From assembly GCA_014925825.1 (NCBI GenBank), contig JACGCK010000040.1, positions 62,001-126,000 of the forward strand: DNA of 64,000 bases, given 5' to 3'. A model generated the notes under the pieces. The model did not search any database, was not told the origin of the DNA, and saw only the letters and a list, made by a program, of their open reading frames with translations. Below are positions 11,900 to 22,939 of this stretch, one piece after another (within the stretch, counting starts at the first letter, position 1; each line of letters begins with the position of its first letter). This DNA is from Pholiota molesta (Eukaryota > Basidiomycota > Agaricomycetes > Agaricales > Strophariaceae). Both the position numbers and the translations under genes were made by a program.

Positions 11900-12460
11900 T
11901 CCCATCGCGATCTGGTACGTGCAGCGGGCCAGCGCATACCCCCACCACTAGCTGCTGTCGGCGCGCATGGAGCACAAACATACCTGCAGGCGCACCGAAT
12001 CCGACTTCCGCTACCTCTCTACCATGCCTAGGGTCCTCGTACTGAGAACACGGCGCGCTATCGAGGACGCGCGTACCATGTCGCGCTGGTACCAGTGGAG
12101 GTGTGGCTGTAACGCACAACGGTGCGGAAGCTGTCTGGCGTAGAGTGGAAGCCTGTGCGAGGCTGCGTAGGGGTCTTGTTCGCCGTGTACTGTCATAGAG
12201 TGCCTTGCAGTAGAGGTGCTGAGCGCTGGGCACAGGTCCAGGCCGAGGCGGCGAGGCATGTGTCGGTGCACAGAGCGAGGTTGGGCGGTGGATATGCTGC
12301 GCTGCGGCGAGGAGAGAGGTTGACAACGCGGTTCCGCCAGGGGTTGGACTCGCTAGCCGGTCACACTCGCGCGCTATAGTCACAAACGGTCACAAGAGCA
12401 CATGACGACAACAGGGGCTTCCCCGACGCGCGTATCCCAGGTGCAGCGGGTACAGCTAAG
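11900..12460 (+). repeat. R-family dispersed repeat, partial copy (5' part)
   Basis: Shares blocks with the longer copy at 19.1-20.8 kb: GAGAACACGGCGCGCTATCG near 12046, a GTGGAAGCTGT block near 12125 and a GCCGTGTACTGTCAT..GTGCCTTG block near 12182. These are the same blocks, in the same order, as in the 19.2-19.5 kb part of that copy. The downstream blocks are absent. Confidence 0.6.
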
Positions 12461-13220
12461 CGTGATTGATGATCGAGCGCCCACCGAGATCATCGGTATC
12501 CGTGCTTTTTATAGTTTGGGCGGGGAGCCACACAAAGGGCGGGATTAAAAACAGAGGCGGGATTAAAAACAAATACACCCCTTTTAGGATAGGGCCGTCG
12601 CGCGTCAAGTTTTTCTGATGAATTCGGTGATGGACTGCGCGGTGCCCGACTCCCGCCCCCTCCCCGCCCGGGGCTGCGGGCTATACTCTGACGCACGGAG
12701 AATGAGATGCTTGATGTCTGCAAAGATGAGGATGTACTCGGAAAGTAATAGAAATTCTTAGAAACAGGCAAAGCGTTCAAGAAAGAGGGATTATCAACAT
12801 GTAACTCAAATTCAACTTTTTATCATATCAGTCCATTTTTTCACCAGACGGGGTGCACCAAGCCAGTTAGCGTCAAGCAAAAGGACAATGGCGCCTATCG
12901 CGCGTCTATCAACGTACATGCCCTAGGACCAAAGCCAAACAGACGCGGTGGCGCCTGTCCCATGATACCGCTACAACCGCCGAGCCATCAGCCGCCCCGC
13001 GCGCCTTCTCGCGCCTCCCGCCCGAAATAGGACAAATTTGCAAATAACCCGCCAACCCGCCTCTATTTGGCGGCCCCCCGACGTGCAAATGATGAGATGG
13101 TGACTCGCGCCCGCCTTCCGAGCGCAACCAAACATCCCGCCTGGGGAGGGCGCGCGTGCCAGAAAGGAAAGGAAGCCGCTTTCGAACGAAAGATGGTTGA
13201 GATTGATCAACAGGCGGCGG
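12460..13220. other. intergenic, GC-rich; small 20-bp duplication
   Basis: No gene is recognised. At 12536-12572 a GGCGGGATTAAAAACA word is directly repeated. The 3' end runs into the promoter of the next gene. Confidence 0.45.
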
Positions 13221-13222
13221 GA

Positions 13223-13230
13223 TATAAAAG
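13223..13230 (+). promoter_or_regulatory. TATA box of the DUF6699-like gene
   Basis: TATAAAAG lies 118 bases upstream of the ATG at 13341, embedded in GC-rich sequence. The spacing suits a transcript start near 13255 and an ~85-base leader. Confidence 0.55.
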
Positions 13231-13340
13231 CGCGCCCCCCCGCCCACCATGACTCGAACCGCGCCTCTCCCGCCCCCCTCACCCTAACCCCCACGCACCC
13301 GCTAGACCCTCGTGTAGACCCCCCGCCGTGATCCCTCGCC

Positions 13341-14262
13341 ATGAGCTACCACGCATCACTATACGGCCGCGCGCAGTCCGCCGCGTCCTCCCAGCACCCA
13401 TCGCTCTCCTGGGGCACATCGAGCAGCGTGACTGCCAGTGTGCACCCTCCGCCCCACGGTCCGTCGCGCGGGTTCAAGACGTCCGTGCACGATGCAAACG
13501 ACGCGGCGTCCGTGTACTCCTTCGGGGTCCCGTCGCACTTCTCGTATCCCTCGTCCGCGGGGTCGGAGCAGACCGTGAGGGTGATGTCGCCAGCAGCGAA
13601 GCACGATTCCAGATCCATGACGTCGCAATCGCGGTCCTCAAAGCACGCGTACAGCGCGACGGCGCCATCGACGGCGGCCTCGCCATCGATATTCAACGGT
13701 AAGCAGTTCAGTGGCCAAAAATAAATAATTACCCGATCCGTATGTTCAACAAACCGCGTCACCAGATCACGTGCGGCGGATGACGCTGGGCCCCGGCGCG
13801 TGCCTCCTGCACCCCTTCCTCGAGCCCGGCAGCGTCTGGTGCGACTTCGCCTACCCGCCCTCGGTGCAGCCGGGGACACCGAACTACAACCCAAAACTCA
13901 CGGACACCGCGTTCTCGCCGTCGCTCCAGCGCGTGGTCGTGTACTTCTGCGACAACCACCGCTGGTTCGTGTCCATCGCGCACACCCACGACCTCACGGT
14001 GTTCGCCATCCTCTCCGAGATCTACCGCTACCTCCAGCTGCCGGACGACGACGATGCGTCCCTCATCCCGTATGCGACGGGCGATGTACGGACGCAGAGC
14101 CGGGCGCGGGGCGCGCATCCGCATGCGTTCCATTCGGGAAGGCGGCGCATCGACACACTGGGTCGGCGGCGCGTGTTCTACGGGCTGATCCCCTCCGGGC
14201 GCGACCAGCAGACGTGGCTGCTCCAGCTCTCTGAGCCTACAGATGAGAACTTCTCGATCTGA
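13341..14262 (+). CDS. DUF6699-like fungal protein
   Basis: Two exons, 13341-13698 and 13766-14262 (67-nt intron, GGTAAG..CACCAG; codon GAT split across it), giving 284 residues. The first ~120 residues are Ser/Pro-rich and probably disordered. The C-terminal ~160 residues look like the globular DUF6699-type domain common in basidiomycetes (LLHPFLEPGS..WCDFAYPP, VTVFAILSEIYRYLQLP in the related position, then RRRVFYGLIPS ending LLQLSEP). Function is unknown. No signal peptide or membrane segment is visible. The first in-frame ATG downstream of a good TATA box was chosen. The family name is from memory; the gene itself is secure because the frame is uninterrupted and the intron is phase-consistent. 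Confidence 0.8.
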
Positions 14263-14269
14263 GAGCACG

Positions 14270-15680
14270 ACGAGGACGGGCGGCGGTGCGGGTGGATGCC
14301 CGCATCTCCCGACGGTCCTTGCATGAAACGAAACGTATTCTCGACGCCGTATTGTTATTTTCTGGGACATTTGTACTATCTCATGTCTTTCTTTTGTCTG
14401 TTGCTGTCGTTGCTGTGTACTTGCTTTCCTTTCTGTTGCTTTCCCCCCGCTCATTACGTCTGACTAGGTTATACGTATCTAACTAAAATGTACCACACTA
14501 ACCCCCCACTCCCACTCGTCCTGTATCAACGACTCTCTACTCAGCTATCGTACTAGTGTATTGTGGAAAATAAATGTATTAAATGTAACTATGGACATGT
14601 ATGTTGTATGTATATCACTCGCCAATTTGTTTGCCTGAAAGAATCACTACGTAATAATCGTCAATTTATCATCTTTCTTTTGCGCCGTCACTCGTGCTGT
14701 ATGCAATAGTATTCTTTCTATATCAATCACAGACTAAGATATCGGGGGCTTCCTATGTCGATCAAAGGTTCTGAAGTCCATCAAAGTCAGGTCGCTCGAA
14801 GTGCCAAGTGATTCACGGCTATGCTTATAGTCAAGCTGAAGTCAGGTTTGTAGTCCGGCTCCTCTCATTTTCGTCCTTTGGAAGTCAGTGTATAGTCATG
14901 CTCTTTCCTTCTATTAGTCAGCTATCTTTGTGCTCATAGTCGGCCTCAAGTCTGATAAAGGTCCGGTATTTGATAACTTGCAGTATGCTCAATTTCTTAC
15001 TTTCTCATCGATGCCGTTCCCATAGCACAAAGTAGATTATGATATGTAGATGACATTATACAAAGATATAGGCTTTCAATAGAGATCGAGACACAGAAAA
15101 TAATCGCCGGAGTCTAATACTCAAGTTGGAGTTTTCAGCGAGGTCTTTCTGCCTTCTTTCCGCTCATCAAGCTACGAAAAATTATAATGAGCACGTATTG
15201 GAAGCTTGAACGTTTGCAAAAAGTGAACCATTTTCTCGAACTCGAGGCGAACAGCTGCTGGTTGGGCCCTACAGCGCGAGTATTTCAGGATAATGGAGAT
15301 GCGATCTGGTGCCACCGCCGTAGTGAGTGCATGTACTACGGAAATTCTGATCATCAAAAACATACATTGCTTTGTTGGCTGCTTGTTGGTTGAGGTACAT
15401 AAAGGCTACGTTATTGATCTTGATCCAGGCTTTCAACTCATCTTTCACGACGTGTTTAGACTAGAAGAATCCCCCAAGAATCAGTATATTGATTCGAGCA
15501 AACAGTGACAGCGCAAACCAAGCGCAAACCAAGCAACCGCGATCGAATCACACTCCACAAACCGGCGGTGCACCCAGAGGGTCACCGTGACTTCACCAAG
15601 GCCAGGGTACGAAGGCGCACTCAAAATCTGATAAATACCATTTCGCAGACATACATAAATCAACAACGAGGATCGAAGTC
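14270..15680. other. intergenic stretch without recognisable genes
   Basis: Convergent 3' flanks of the DUF6699-like gene and the minus-strand gene ending at 15687. It is AT-rich, with stop codons frequent in all frames. I see nothing coding here. Confidence 0.5.
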
Positions 15681-15686
15681 CCAAAA

Positions 15687-16345
15687 TCATTCATCCAGCG
15701 TTCCATCATAGCTGCGCACGCGCACCGCCGCCTGCGGGTCCGCATCCGAATCTGCATCCGCTCCTCCAACAACCAAAACGCAATGACGGCCTGGACATAT
15801 TTTCTCCTGGACAAAGTTAAGTAATCAACACCCTGGCGAAGGATACAGAGAGAAAGATGTTCTTACAATGTACATCGCCGACACCCAGACTTCCGACGAT
15901 TGGTTGACACCATACTGCCTCCGCACGCGCACTGCAGCCCAGACGAACTCCTACAAAAACGAACAAAAACCTCTGTTAAATCCAAAACTGTTCTCGTATA
16001 ACGAGAAATAATACACACCGAACGCACGAAATCCCGCTTCACAATCCCCACCCGCCTTGGGTCCCACCGGTACGCCTCCGGGTACCCCGAAGGCATCCCG
16101 CGGAGCCGCTCGTCATCCAAAGGGAGCGCCGCGCGGTAGATAATGCGCCCTCTGTGGTCCTCCACGTCCACTATGTATTTAGGTGTCCCCAGGTAGTTCA
16201 CTATCTCGATGACCCTTCCGACGCGCCATGGAGAGCCGGGGATGTTTGTGTCCTGGAGTAAAACGGTTTGTTGCACCTGGTTTGGAATTGTCAAGACGTT
16301 ACTAGATGGAGTGAATACTTTTCGGCTTACTTTAAAGTTACTCAT
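15687..16345 (-). CDS. hypothetical protein, four exons
   Basis: Minus-strand exons 16345-16331, 16276-16019, 15950-15867 and 15806-15687 join in phase 0 at every junction (introns 54, 68 and 60 nt) to give 158 residues. I do not recognise the family. The protein begins with a tiny MSNFK exon. It continues with a polar region containing SPWRVGRVIEIVNYLG and YIVDVEDHRGRIIYRA, which alternates like a small beta-rich (SH3- or chromo-barrel-like) fold; that is only an impression. An EFVWAAVRVRRQYGV helix-like segment follows, then an Asp/Ala-rich tail. No signal peptide or transmembrane helix is seen. Consistent intron phase argues for a real gene. It runs in the same direction as the dioxygenase upstream. 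Confidence 0.65.
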
Positions 16346-16874
16346 TTCGATTTTGTGGGAGGTGCTGTTGTGCTGTATGGGATGTTGGGGTAGAATAGTC
16401 GCTTAGGGAGATGAGGCAACGGGTTTTTATAGCAGGAAGATATATGCCACTTCCCATTTTCTACTGCCTTGGAAAGTATCTGCGCCAATGCGTATCAAAC
16501 GAACGCCCTACAGCTATATTTCCAAATTTATCACCCACGCTTGTGCTATCAAAGCATCGAAAAAGGCGAAGATATCTAAATTAGGATAACAAGCGCTTGC
16601 GATTCAGAGTTCGTGGTGTGCGCACTTTAGAGCGCCAGTGGCTCAAAATGACAAAGGCGCATCAACTGTGCCACTCTATTAGCATCGTGTCAATTACACG
16701 CAACAAGGTCCAAGCGCGCTGCGCGCCAACGGCTACATCACCAAAACAGCCAAAACAAATTCAAATCAACACGCCTCGTTCGTTGCTTGCGCTCAAGCGC
16801 TCAAGCGCTCATCACCCAATGTTCCAAGTTCCAAGTTAAGTCCCAAATCCGACTACCCTAAGCCCCAAACCGCA

Positions 16875-18160
16875 TCACACCCGCCCCGCGGGCGCGGTCG
16901 CCGCCGCCCGCGGCGCATACGTAGCCCGCGGATCGACCCCAACCGTAATCCACGCCAACACCCCGTCCGCCGCCTGGTCCCCAAGCCAGACGTACTCGAA
17001 CACCGGGTCCATCGAGGCGGACTCTTCTTGCATGATGTCGTCGTCGCGGTTGGGCGTGCGCTGTTGGGTGTTGCTGGTGTACGGCGGGGTGTCTTCGATG
17101 GCGTCCGTTAGATCTTGGTCGAAGAAGACCTAAACATCAACGAGAGGAATAAGCCTTGGATATTGAATGTGTACGATAACGTTGAGGTTTTCGTGTATAC
17201 GGACCTGCCCTACGTGGGAGACGTGTCCCCCGATAAGCGCGCCTCTGCTGGTCTCGCTGGCGCCGGTGGTGGTGATGAGGTGGACGTGGTGTGTTCGCCC
17301 GGTGTAGTGTCCGGGGAAGATCGACTGGAAGGACACGACGCCGTCGGGGTCCGTCTTCTGGATGCCGCGGTTATGCGTTCGATGCTATCACACACACACA
17401 GAGCTCGTTAGATGTGGTTGGCCGCAGATGGATTTGGAAACTTACCGCATTCGCGGCGTCATGGCTGTTGCCGTTACGGTGTGCTATAACTCCGGAATAA
17501 ACCCCAGTAGCGTTAGCTAAAGAACGTGTAATTGAGAAGAAAACATGTTTATAAACATCACAGTGAGGCATACCATGCCAGACATCGACATACGCCCCAG
17601 AAAGCGGCTCGCAACTCGTAGTGTCAATAATCTGGTACTCCATATACAGCGGGACACCCGCCTGGCCCTCCGCTATATCACTCCGCACCAATTCCCCTCT
17701 CACCCCTAAACCCACACCAATAAGAAACACACCCAAAAACCCCAAGGATCAAAAACGCACAATACGGCCCTACAGTCACCTCCGGCTGCAGGACACACGC
17801 CACACCCCCGGGGAACACCTCCTGGTCCGGCGGATGCGCGCCTAGGCCCGTGCGCTCCGACGCATGGTCCGTCGCCAGCACAGTCTCGAAGTCGCGCTTG
17901 GCCCAGGGCATGTCGAGCGGCAGCCCGCGCCGTGCCCGTAGCGTCCGCGCCATTTCCTTCCGTCGCTGTATGGCCTTCTCGTTGGTGAGGCTGTCGTTGA
18001 GCGCAGACCGCCGACACCTGGCTATGGACCCTCTCGCTTCCTGTAGGAACTGCCGCCTAACCAAGACTTCGTTTGGATTAAGATGTTTATGTTCGCCAGG
18101 ATGTCCTGAGATTCCTTGGAGGATCGCGTGAAGGAAGAGGAACGCGGCGGAAGATCGCAT
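16875..18160 (-). CDS. secreted intradiol ring-cleavage dioxygenase
   Basis: Exons 18160-17761, 17705-17574, 17516-17446, 17384-17205 and 17129-16875 give 345 residues with consistent phases. The family cleaves catechol-type rings between the two hydroxyls using Fe(III), and secreted fungal members act on lignin-derived aromatics. Visible are an N-terminal hydrophobic signal (MRSSAAFLFLHAILQGISG), then VTVGPYW-VRGELVRSD around residue 133, LYMEYQIIDTTSCEPLSGAYVDVWH, NATGVYSGV, and DGVVSFQSIFPGHYTGRTHHVH. Probable iron ligands are Tyr133, Tyr228, His234 and His236. The usual Cys after the conserved WH is replaced by Ala (VWHANATG) in this splice model. The C-terminal ~80 residues are polar and end in an Ala-rich tail. 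The ATG at 18160 was chosen because it gives the signal peptide; an upstream ATG at 18286 would bury it. Confidence 0.88.
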
Positions 18161-19080
18161 TTGGATCCGTCGCGCAGTGTGGAATTCTAATACGGTCCTT
18201 ATAGAGACGTTAGAGGGGTGGCTGACTGCCAGACTCGCCGCCAGAGACGAGTCCAACTCAATCGCCGCTGCTCGCCACTCAATCAAGGAAGCGCGTCTTG
18301 AAACTGGAGGCTGCAGAATAGATGGCGTTCAAGATAAGTGACGTGTCAGGTGAAAAAACGCGGGGTCTGCAGATCGATGGGCAATAGCATGGGAAAGGAG
18401 AAGACAGCCAAAGACGCAGGCGAGACGGTGGCGACCTAGCGGCTGTTGGCGCCCGCACCACGGGCTAGCGTTGAGTACCAATGCTTAGCCAACTACGAGC
18501 GGATGAACTACGGTTCGAGCGAGACAGAGGGCTGTGCAATCTTATATGAAATCTGTAATCCTTTCTCAGAAACGAGAAGAAGCAGTACCAGCAGAAAAGT
18601 CGACGTACCCAACAAGGGTGCTCCATCACTTGCAGGATCTCTTCGAATGGAGGTCGTTCATCTCGCTCACCTCAACCTCAGGGGGTTGCATGTCGCCTAA
18701 CCTAGCAGCGAAATCAAAGCGATAGCCAGGAGCACAAAAGTCCATGTTGGAATTGTAGAGGGAGCACGCATAAGAAAATTACGACTCGGACCTAGCAGCG
18801 TAGGCACTTCGTCAGCCTTTCACATAAGTAAGTACGAGAGCCAAGAAAAACGATGTACCTTCCGCATTACACATCAGCGCTCCAAGACAAGCGAGCCCAT
18901 CCGCCACCTCGAGGCGTCTTCGCGCCGCATATGCTGCATATTGGCTGCATAACTTGTACGCGAAGACGGTATGTAGGATGGTGAACCGGCGCTCTGCCCC
19001 TCCAGCTCGGGGGCGGGGGCGTCATGGTGCTGGCTGCGAACAGGGGAGGCTGACAAGGGCGGCGTCGCAGGGAGTCGGTT
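18161..19080. other. promoter region of the dioxygenase and unassigned sequence
   Basis: No gene is recognised. A few short frames lack motifs. The right part leads into an R-family repeat copy. Confidence 0.45.
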
Positions 19081-19084
19081 GAGG

Positions 19085-20765
19085 CTCGAGTCCGTCTTAC
19101 GATCTGGGTACAGGTAGCTGGTCAGCGTGTACCCTCGCTAGCTGCTTTCCGCGCGAGCATGCAGAACGGGACATACCTAGTATCGCGACGAGCCCGACCT
19201 CCTCTCCCTCTCTTCTATGCCCAGAAGTGAAATCTGGCACCGAGAACACGGCGCGCTATCGCGAGCGCCGGCCAGGCGCAGACGGCGGGCGCGGCATCCA
19301 CCGGCGCATGCCACGTTGTGGTGGTTCCAGTGAAGGGGTTATGTGGAAGCTGTTGAGCGCAGAGCAGGAGGGCGGGGTGGGGGCGACGCGAATCTTGTTT
19401 GCCGTGTACTGTCATCCCGTGCCTTGAAGTAGGGTTGCTGAGGGCGAGGCGGGGAGGGGTGTGTCGGTGCGCGGATGGGCCAACACGGTGTCGATAGAGC
19501 GCGCCGAAATTCGAGCGCCGATGGGATGGGTCATGTGATGGCGTCATCGATTTCTTCTGTCAGTGTCACTGTCAGTGGTTCCGTTATCGCCTCCATCCCC
19601 GCGTCAGCTCCTGTGTCCAAGAGAGATATGGTGTCACTAAGCAGCGCTGTGGTCCCCGACTCCATTTCTCGGTCCACACAGCGATGCCACTGTCGATCCA
19701 CTCATATCTCTCTTCCACGCGTCCATCTCACGCGCATTCTGGTGCGTCTCCATACCCCCGTCCGCATCCGCATCCCATCGCGGACATTTCACACCCCCAG
19801 ACCGCGTCCTACTTCCACTCGTCGCCGCCGCCTCCCGGCTCGGAGATCCTGCGGTCTCTGCAGGCGCGTGCGGCGCGCATCGTAAACCACAGCCTCTGCA
19901 TCGGCCCGCCGCGCGTCCGTTCATCCACTTCCCCGGAATGAGATCTTCGCGTCCGCAGCCTGCGTCCACCTCTGGTCCGCGATCCGCGGTCCGTCAGAGA
20001 AGGACAGACGGACGCAGAGAGCCCGCGCCTGCTGGACGGCGCCTGCTTTCCTCCTCCCTCCGCTCTCTCTCCTCGTCGTTCACCATTTTTCAGCACTTGT
20101 ACATATGTCTCCTCTCCAGTCGCGATGGTCGCGATGGCACTATCGCTATTCGATGATCAGCTTCAGGTCTATAGAAGAGGCAATGGGCCCAAATGCGCCG
20201 TCAAGAAGGAAGCGCGTGTGGGCTGTGGGTCGTGTCGTGTCGCCCCACAGCCGGACCGCTGGACTGCGGTCGTTTGATGGCTGTACATGGCGTTGTTGCC
20301 TCTTCGTATAGGCGATGACGTGGGTCGGGAAATAACTGACTGGCTGGACGCACCTTTACTGCCCCCCTCTCTCAAGCTTCATATCAGTTATAGTTATGGA
20401 GAGCAAGCTGATTTTGGGCTGACTCCCGTCCGCAGCGCAATTACAGTATTGCAGAAGCGCGCGCCGAAGCGTGTACCGATTACTAGGACATGCCACAGAA
20501 TCAGGAACATGTGGATGAAGGAGCGGTAGTGCATCGAGCTAAGGAGCGACAGGGAACTTTTTAGACGGTAAGTGGATTCTATACAGTTCATTCCTCCATG
20601 CGTCTGACGCTCCAAGTAGTACATCGAAAGCTGTCGAAAGACAGCCATCGCCCATTGCAGCGCAGAACCCAGCCTTGACGCCAGCGAGCAGCCAGCGAGC
20701 TTGGCGCGGACGGAATCAAGGCGGGGCACCGCGGCCCCTGACGGGCGCGGCCTTTTTTGCATCGG
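19085..20765 (+). repeat. R-family dispersed repeat, longest copy
   Basis: This is the most complete unit of a repeat found at least six more times in the window. In order it holds a GAGAACACGGCGCGCTATCG block (19238), a GCCGTGTACTGTCAT block (19400), a GAGCGCCGATG..GATGGGTCATGTGATGGCG block (19513), a CACTAAGCAGCGCTGTGGTCCCCGACT-type block (19635), the signature CGGCTCGGAGATCCTGCGGT (19838), an AAGAGGCAATG block (20176) and a 3' block ATCGAGCTAAGGAGCG (20532), GACGGTAAGTGG, GCGTCTGACG. It is GC-rich and has no intact long coding frame that stays conserved between copies. I see no terminal repeats or target duplication, so its class is unknown. Confidence 0.75.
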
Positions 20766-20769
20766 GCGT

Positions 20770-21390
20770 ATGCCAGAATTTGGCCAGAATGATGTCAACA
20801 CGGGCGGACCTGTGCATTCGTTTTTGTGGGCGAGTCGCCCTCGACCAACTTGCGAGGTCTAGTAAGCAATGTGTTTATCCTCAAGACGGTTGCTAATATG
20901 TGCCGCAAGACGAGGTCTCTACATACTACCCAGGACAAGTCTCTGGCCGCGAAAATAGCGGACAGATTTGATTTTTTGGACGGACCGTCGATGAACCTCG
21001 ATGAGCCTGCCCTGTGCGAGATAAGTAGATAGTGTCCGCTCGTTTGTTTATTAGTGAGTAATTTGCGAGAAAATGTATACAACGAGACCCATGAATAAAG
21101 TACTTAATGCTGAACGGGGCAGAATCAACAGAAGTCGAACGACTGGCTCCAGGCTGATGCGTGTCGCGCAACGCGACTTGGGCACGTGCATTGTTGATCG
21201 AAATTGCCTTCGCGCGACGCGGAACAAGAGTTCCCTTCGCTCTCTCATGTGCTGGCCAAGCCCTGATACCACCTTCAGATTCAGCTCTGCTCTCTACCCA
21301 CCCACGATGTGCGCGGCCTTATGGTATCGTCTTTATGTATCCCCCGCTCTCGGTATCGTCCGTTCCATGATATCTACCCGACACCTACCT
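20770..21390. other. unassigned intergenic sequence
   Basis: No gene, RNA or repeat is recognised. Reading frames are short and overlap on both strands. Confidence 0.4.
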
Positions 21391-21394
21391 CAAA

Positions 21395-22146
21395 ATGGAC
21401 GTCCACGCACACCGCGAGCTCGTGCCAGGTATCCCTCTTCATGCATCCATGGGGCGAATTCTTTCATGCATGGTATCATTGCGCATCATCCCCATTCCAG
21501 GCTCGGAAGCACTCCTTAGAGCACAGAGGGCACACCTTGAGGACAGAGGTGAGCGGATCTCTTGCCCACCGATTTTCTCCCCAGAAGCGATATCATGACG
21601 GATTTCCGTGGTCATTATTCAATACTTGCATGTATGCGATCATCGTAGCCCCCCACATCCTGTATTCGATTTCACCTGGAGGACAGGAGAGATGCAGCTA
21701 GATGACGAAAGTAAGTATATGTCCTTTAATTGTCTCTTCTCTATCCTGTTCGTTGATGGAATTCCTTTCCAGACGTTAATGTTTCCACCTTGATGGCGCC
21801 CTCCAGCGCACACTTCCAGGCAACGGGGCTCGATGGGATGCTTGGAAGTGGCCGGCGCCGATCATGAATCAAACTGCACGCCCTCCCCTATGGCCATTGC
21901 TCGAGCCCGGTGGTTTTGCTGTCTTTCCATATGCGCGGCCTTCTGAGGTGAGTCTTGCACGTATGTTATGCCTATGTGCATATACTCATCCGTTCCTCTC
22001 AGTGCGACGTCAGCTTCAGCTTTGACATCCCCGCCGACGTGCACTTGCGGTATCCTTGGCTCATGGGCCTCGTCTCGACGCCAGTGGCCAATGGCCATGG
22101 CGCTCCTGTTGTATCCTCCGCGGCCGTCTCTCCTTGCAAATGTTGA
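21395..22146 (+). other. possible gene remnant
   Basis: Some coding signal is suggested by two blocks. The first (ARWDAWKWPAP..PPLWPLLEPGGF ending PYARPSE at 21945) is followed by a plausible GTGAGT..CTCAG intron (21946-22001). It joins in phase to CDVSFSFDIPADVHLRYPWL, with a stop at 22146. The W-x-L-LEPG..CDVSF pattern faintly recalls the DUF6699-like protein at 13.3 kb. Upstream the frame meets a TAA just after the candidate acceptor near 21772, and no clear start exists. It may be a decayed gene or a missed model. Confidence 0.25.
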
Positions 22147-22149
22147 ATG

Positions 22150-22930
22150 TTATCCAGGATCACCGCCTACCGTCCGCTCCGCCGGCGGCGCGTACCGAGC
22201 TTCGCAGACGCGTCACAATGGCCTTCCACATACTTATCCACCTTCGCGCCGTCAATCTCTCCCAATTTGGGCTTGGAGCTCTATGCGCATCGCGTCGGAC
22301 GTGGCCTGCAGACTGCAGTGATCCACTGCCGAGGGACGGAGGCGCTCTCGCGGGCCTCGTTGACGGCGGGACGGCTCGCGATGATGGCGGCGGTGGTGAC
22401 CGTCTGCGATCTCGCTCGTCCTGCACAGCCGCAGGTATCCAGGCGCGTGCCGCGGTTTACCTGCGACTTTTGTTGATACGCATCGCGTGTATTCCCTCGC
22501 GTTCTCGCATGGGCCTTGTGTTTGTCGCCGCCAGCCAAAGGATCGACCTATCCGCGTCCCTGTTCTTTCAGGCGACCCATGTTGCCGGACTTGTGGCCGC
22601 TGCTGGTCTTTGGCCACGGCATCTTATGTGTTTTATGGTTGAACTTGACTTGCGGTATCCTGTGCGCCTGGCCTATATTGACGGGTCGCGGTAGAGGACC
22701 CGCCGCTGGTATAGTCTCTAGGTGAAGCATAACTGTTTTAATTGTGTATCCCGAGCTTCTCAGTGTGGCGCACGATATTATTACCAGAAAGCTCAAGAAA
22801 TGCGCGAGATTGAGTGTTGTCACAAAAATCAAATTCACAAAATGAGCTTGTATTCGAAAGCAGTAATGTATATATATATCTCTTCACACATGTTCTTATA
22901 AGCGAAAACACAAGCCAAACAATAAAATCC
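22150..22930. other. unassigned intergenic sequence
   Basis: GC-rich then AT-rich sequence with no recognised gene. The right end is the 3' flank of the F-box gene. Confidence 0.4.
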
Positions 22931-22939
22931 TTAAGAACG

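Noticed and set aside
11326..12045. Several 150-215-codon frames on both strands
   Set aside because: All overlap each other in GC-rich sequence; none has a motif, and R-repeat blocks begin at about 11.9 kb.
16855..17350. Plus-strand frames opposite the dioxygenase 3' exons
   Set aside because: They lie antisense to well-supported exons carrying PGHY and HVH motifs.
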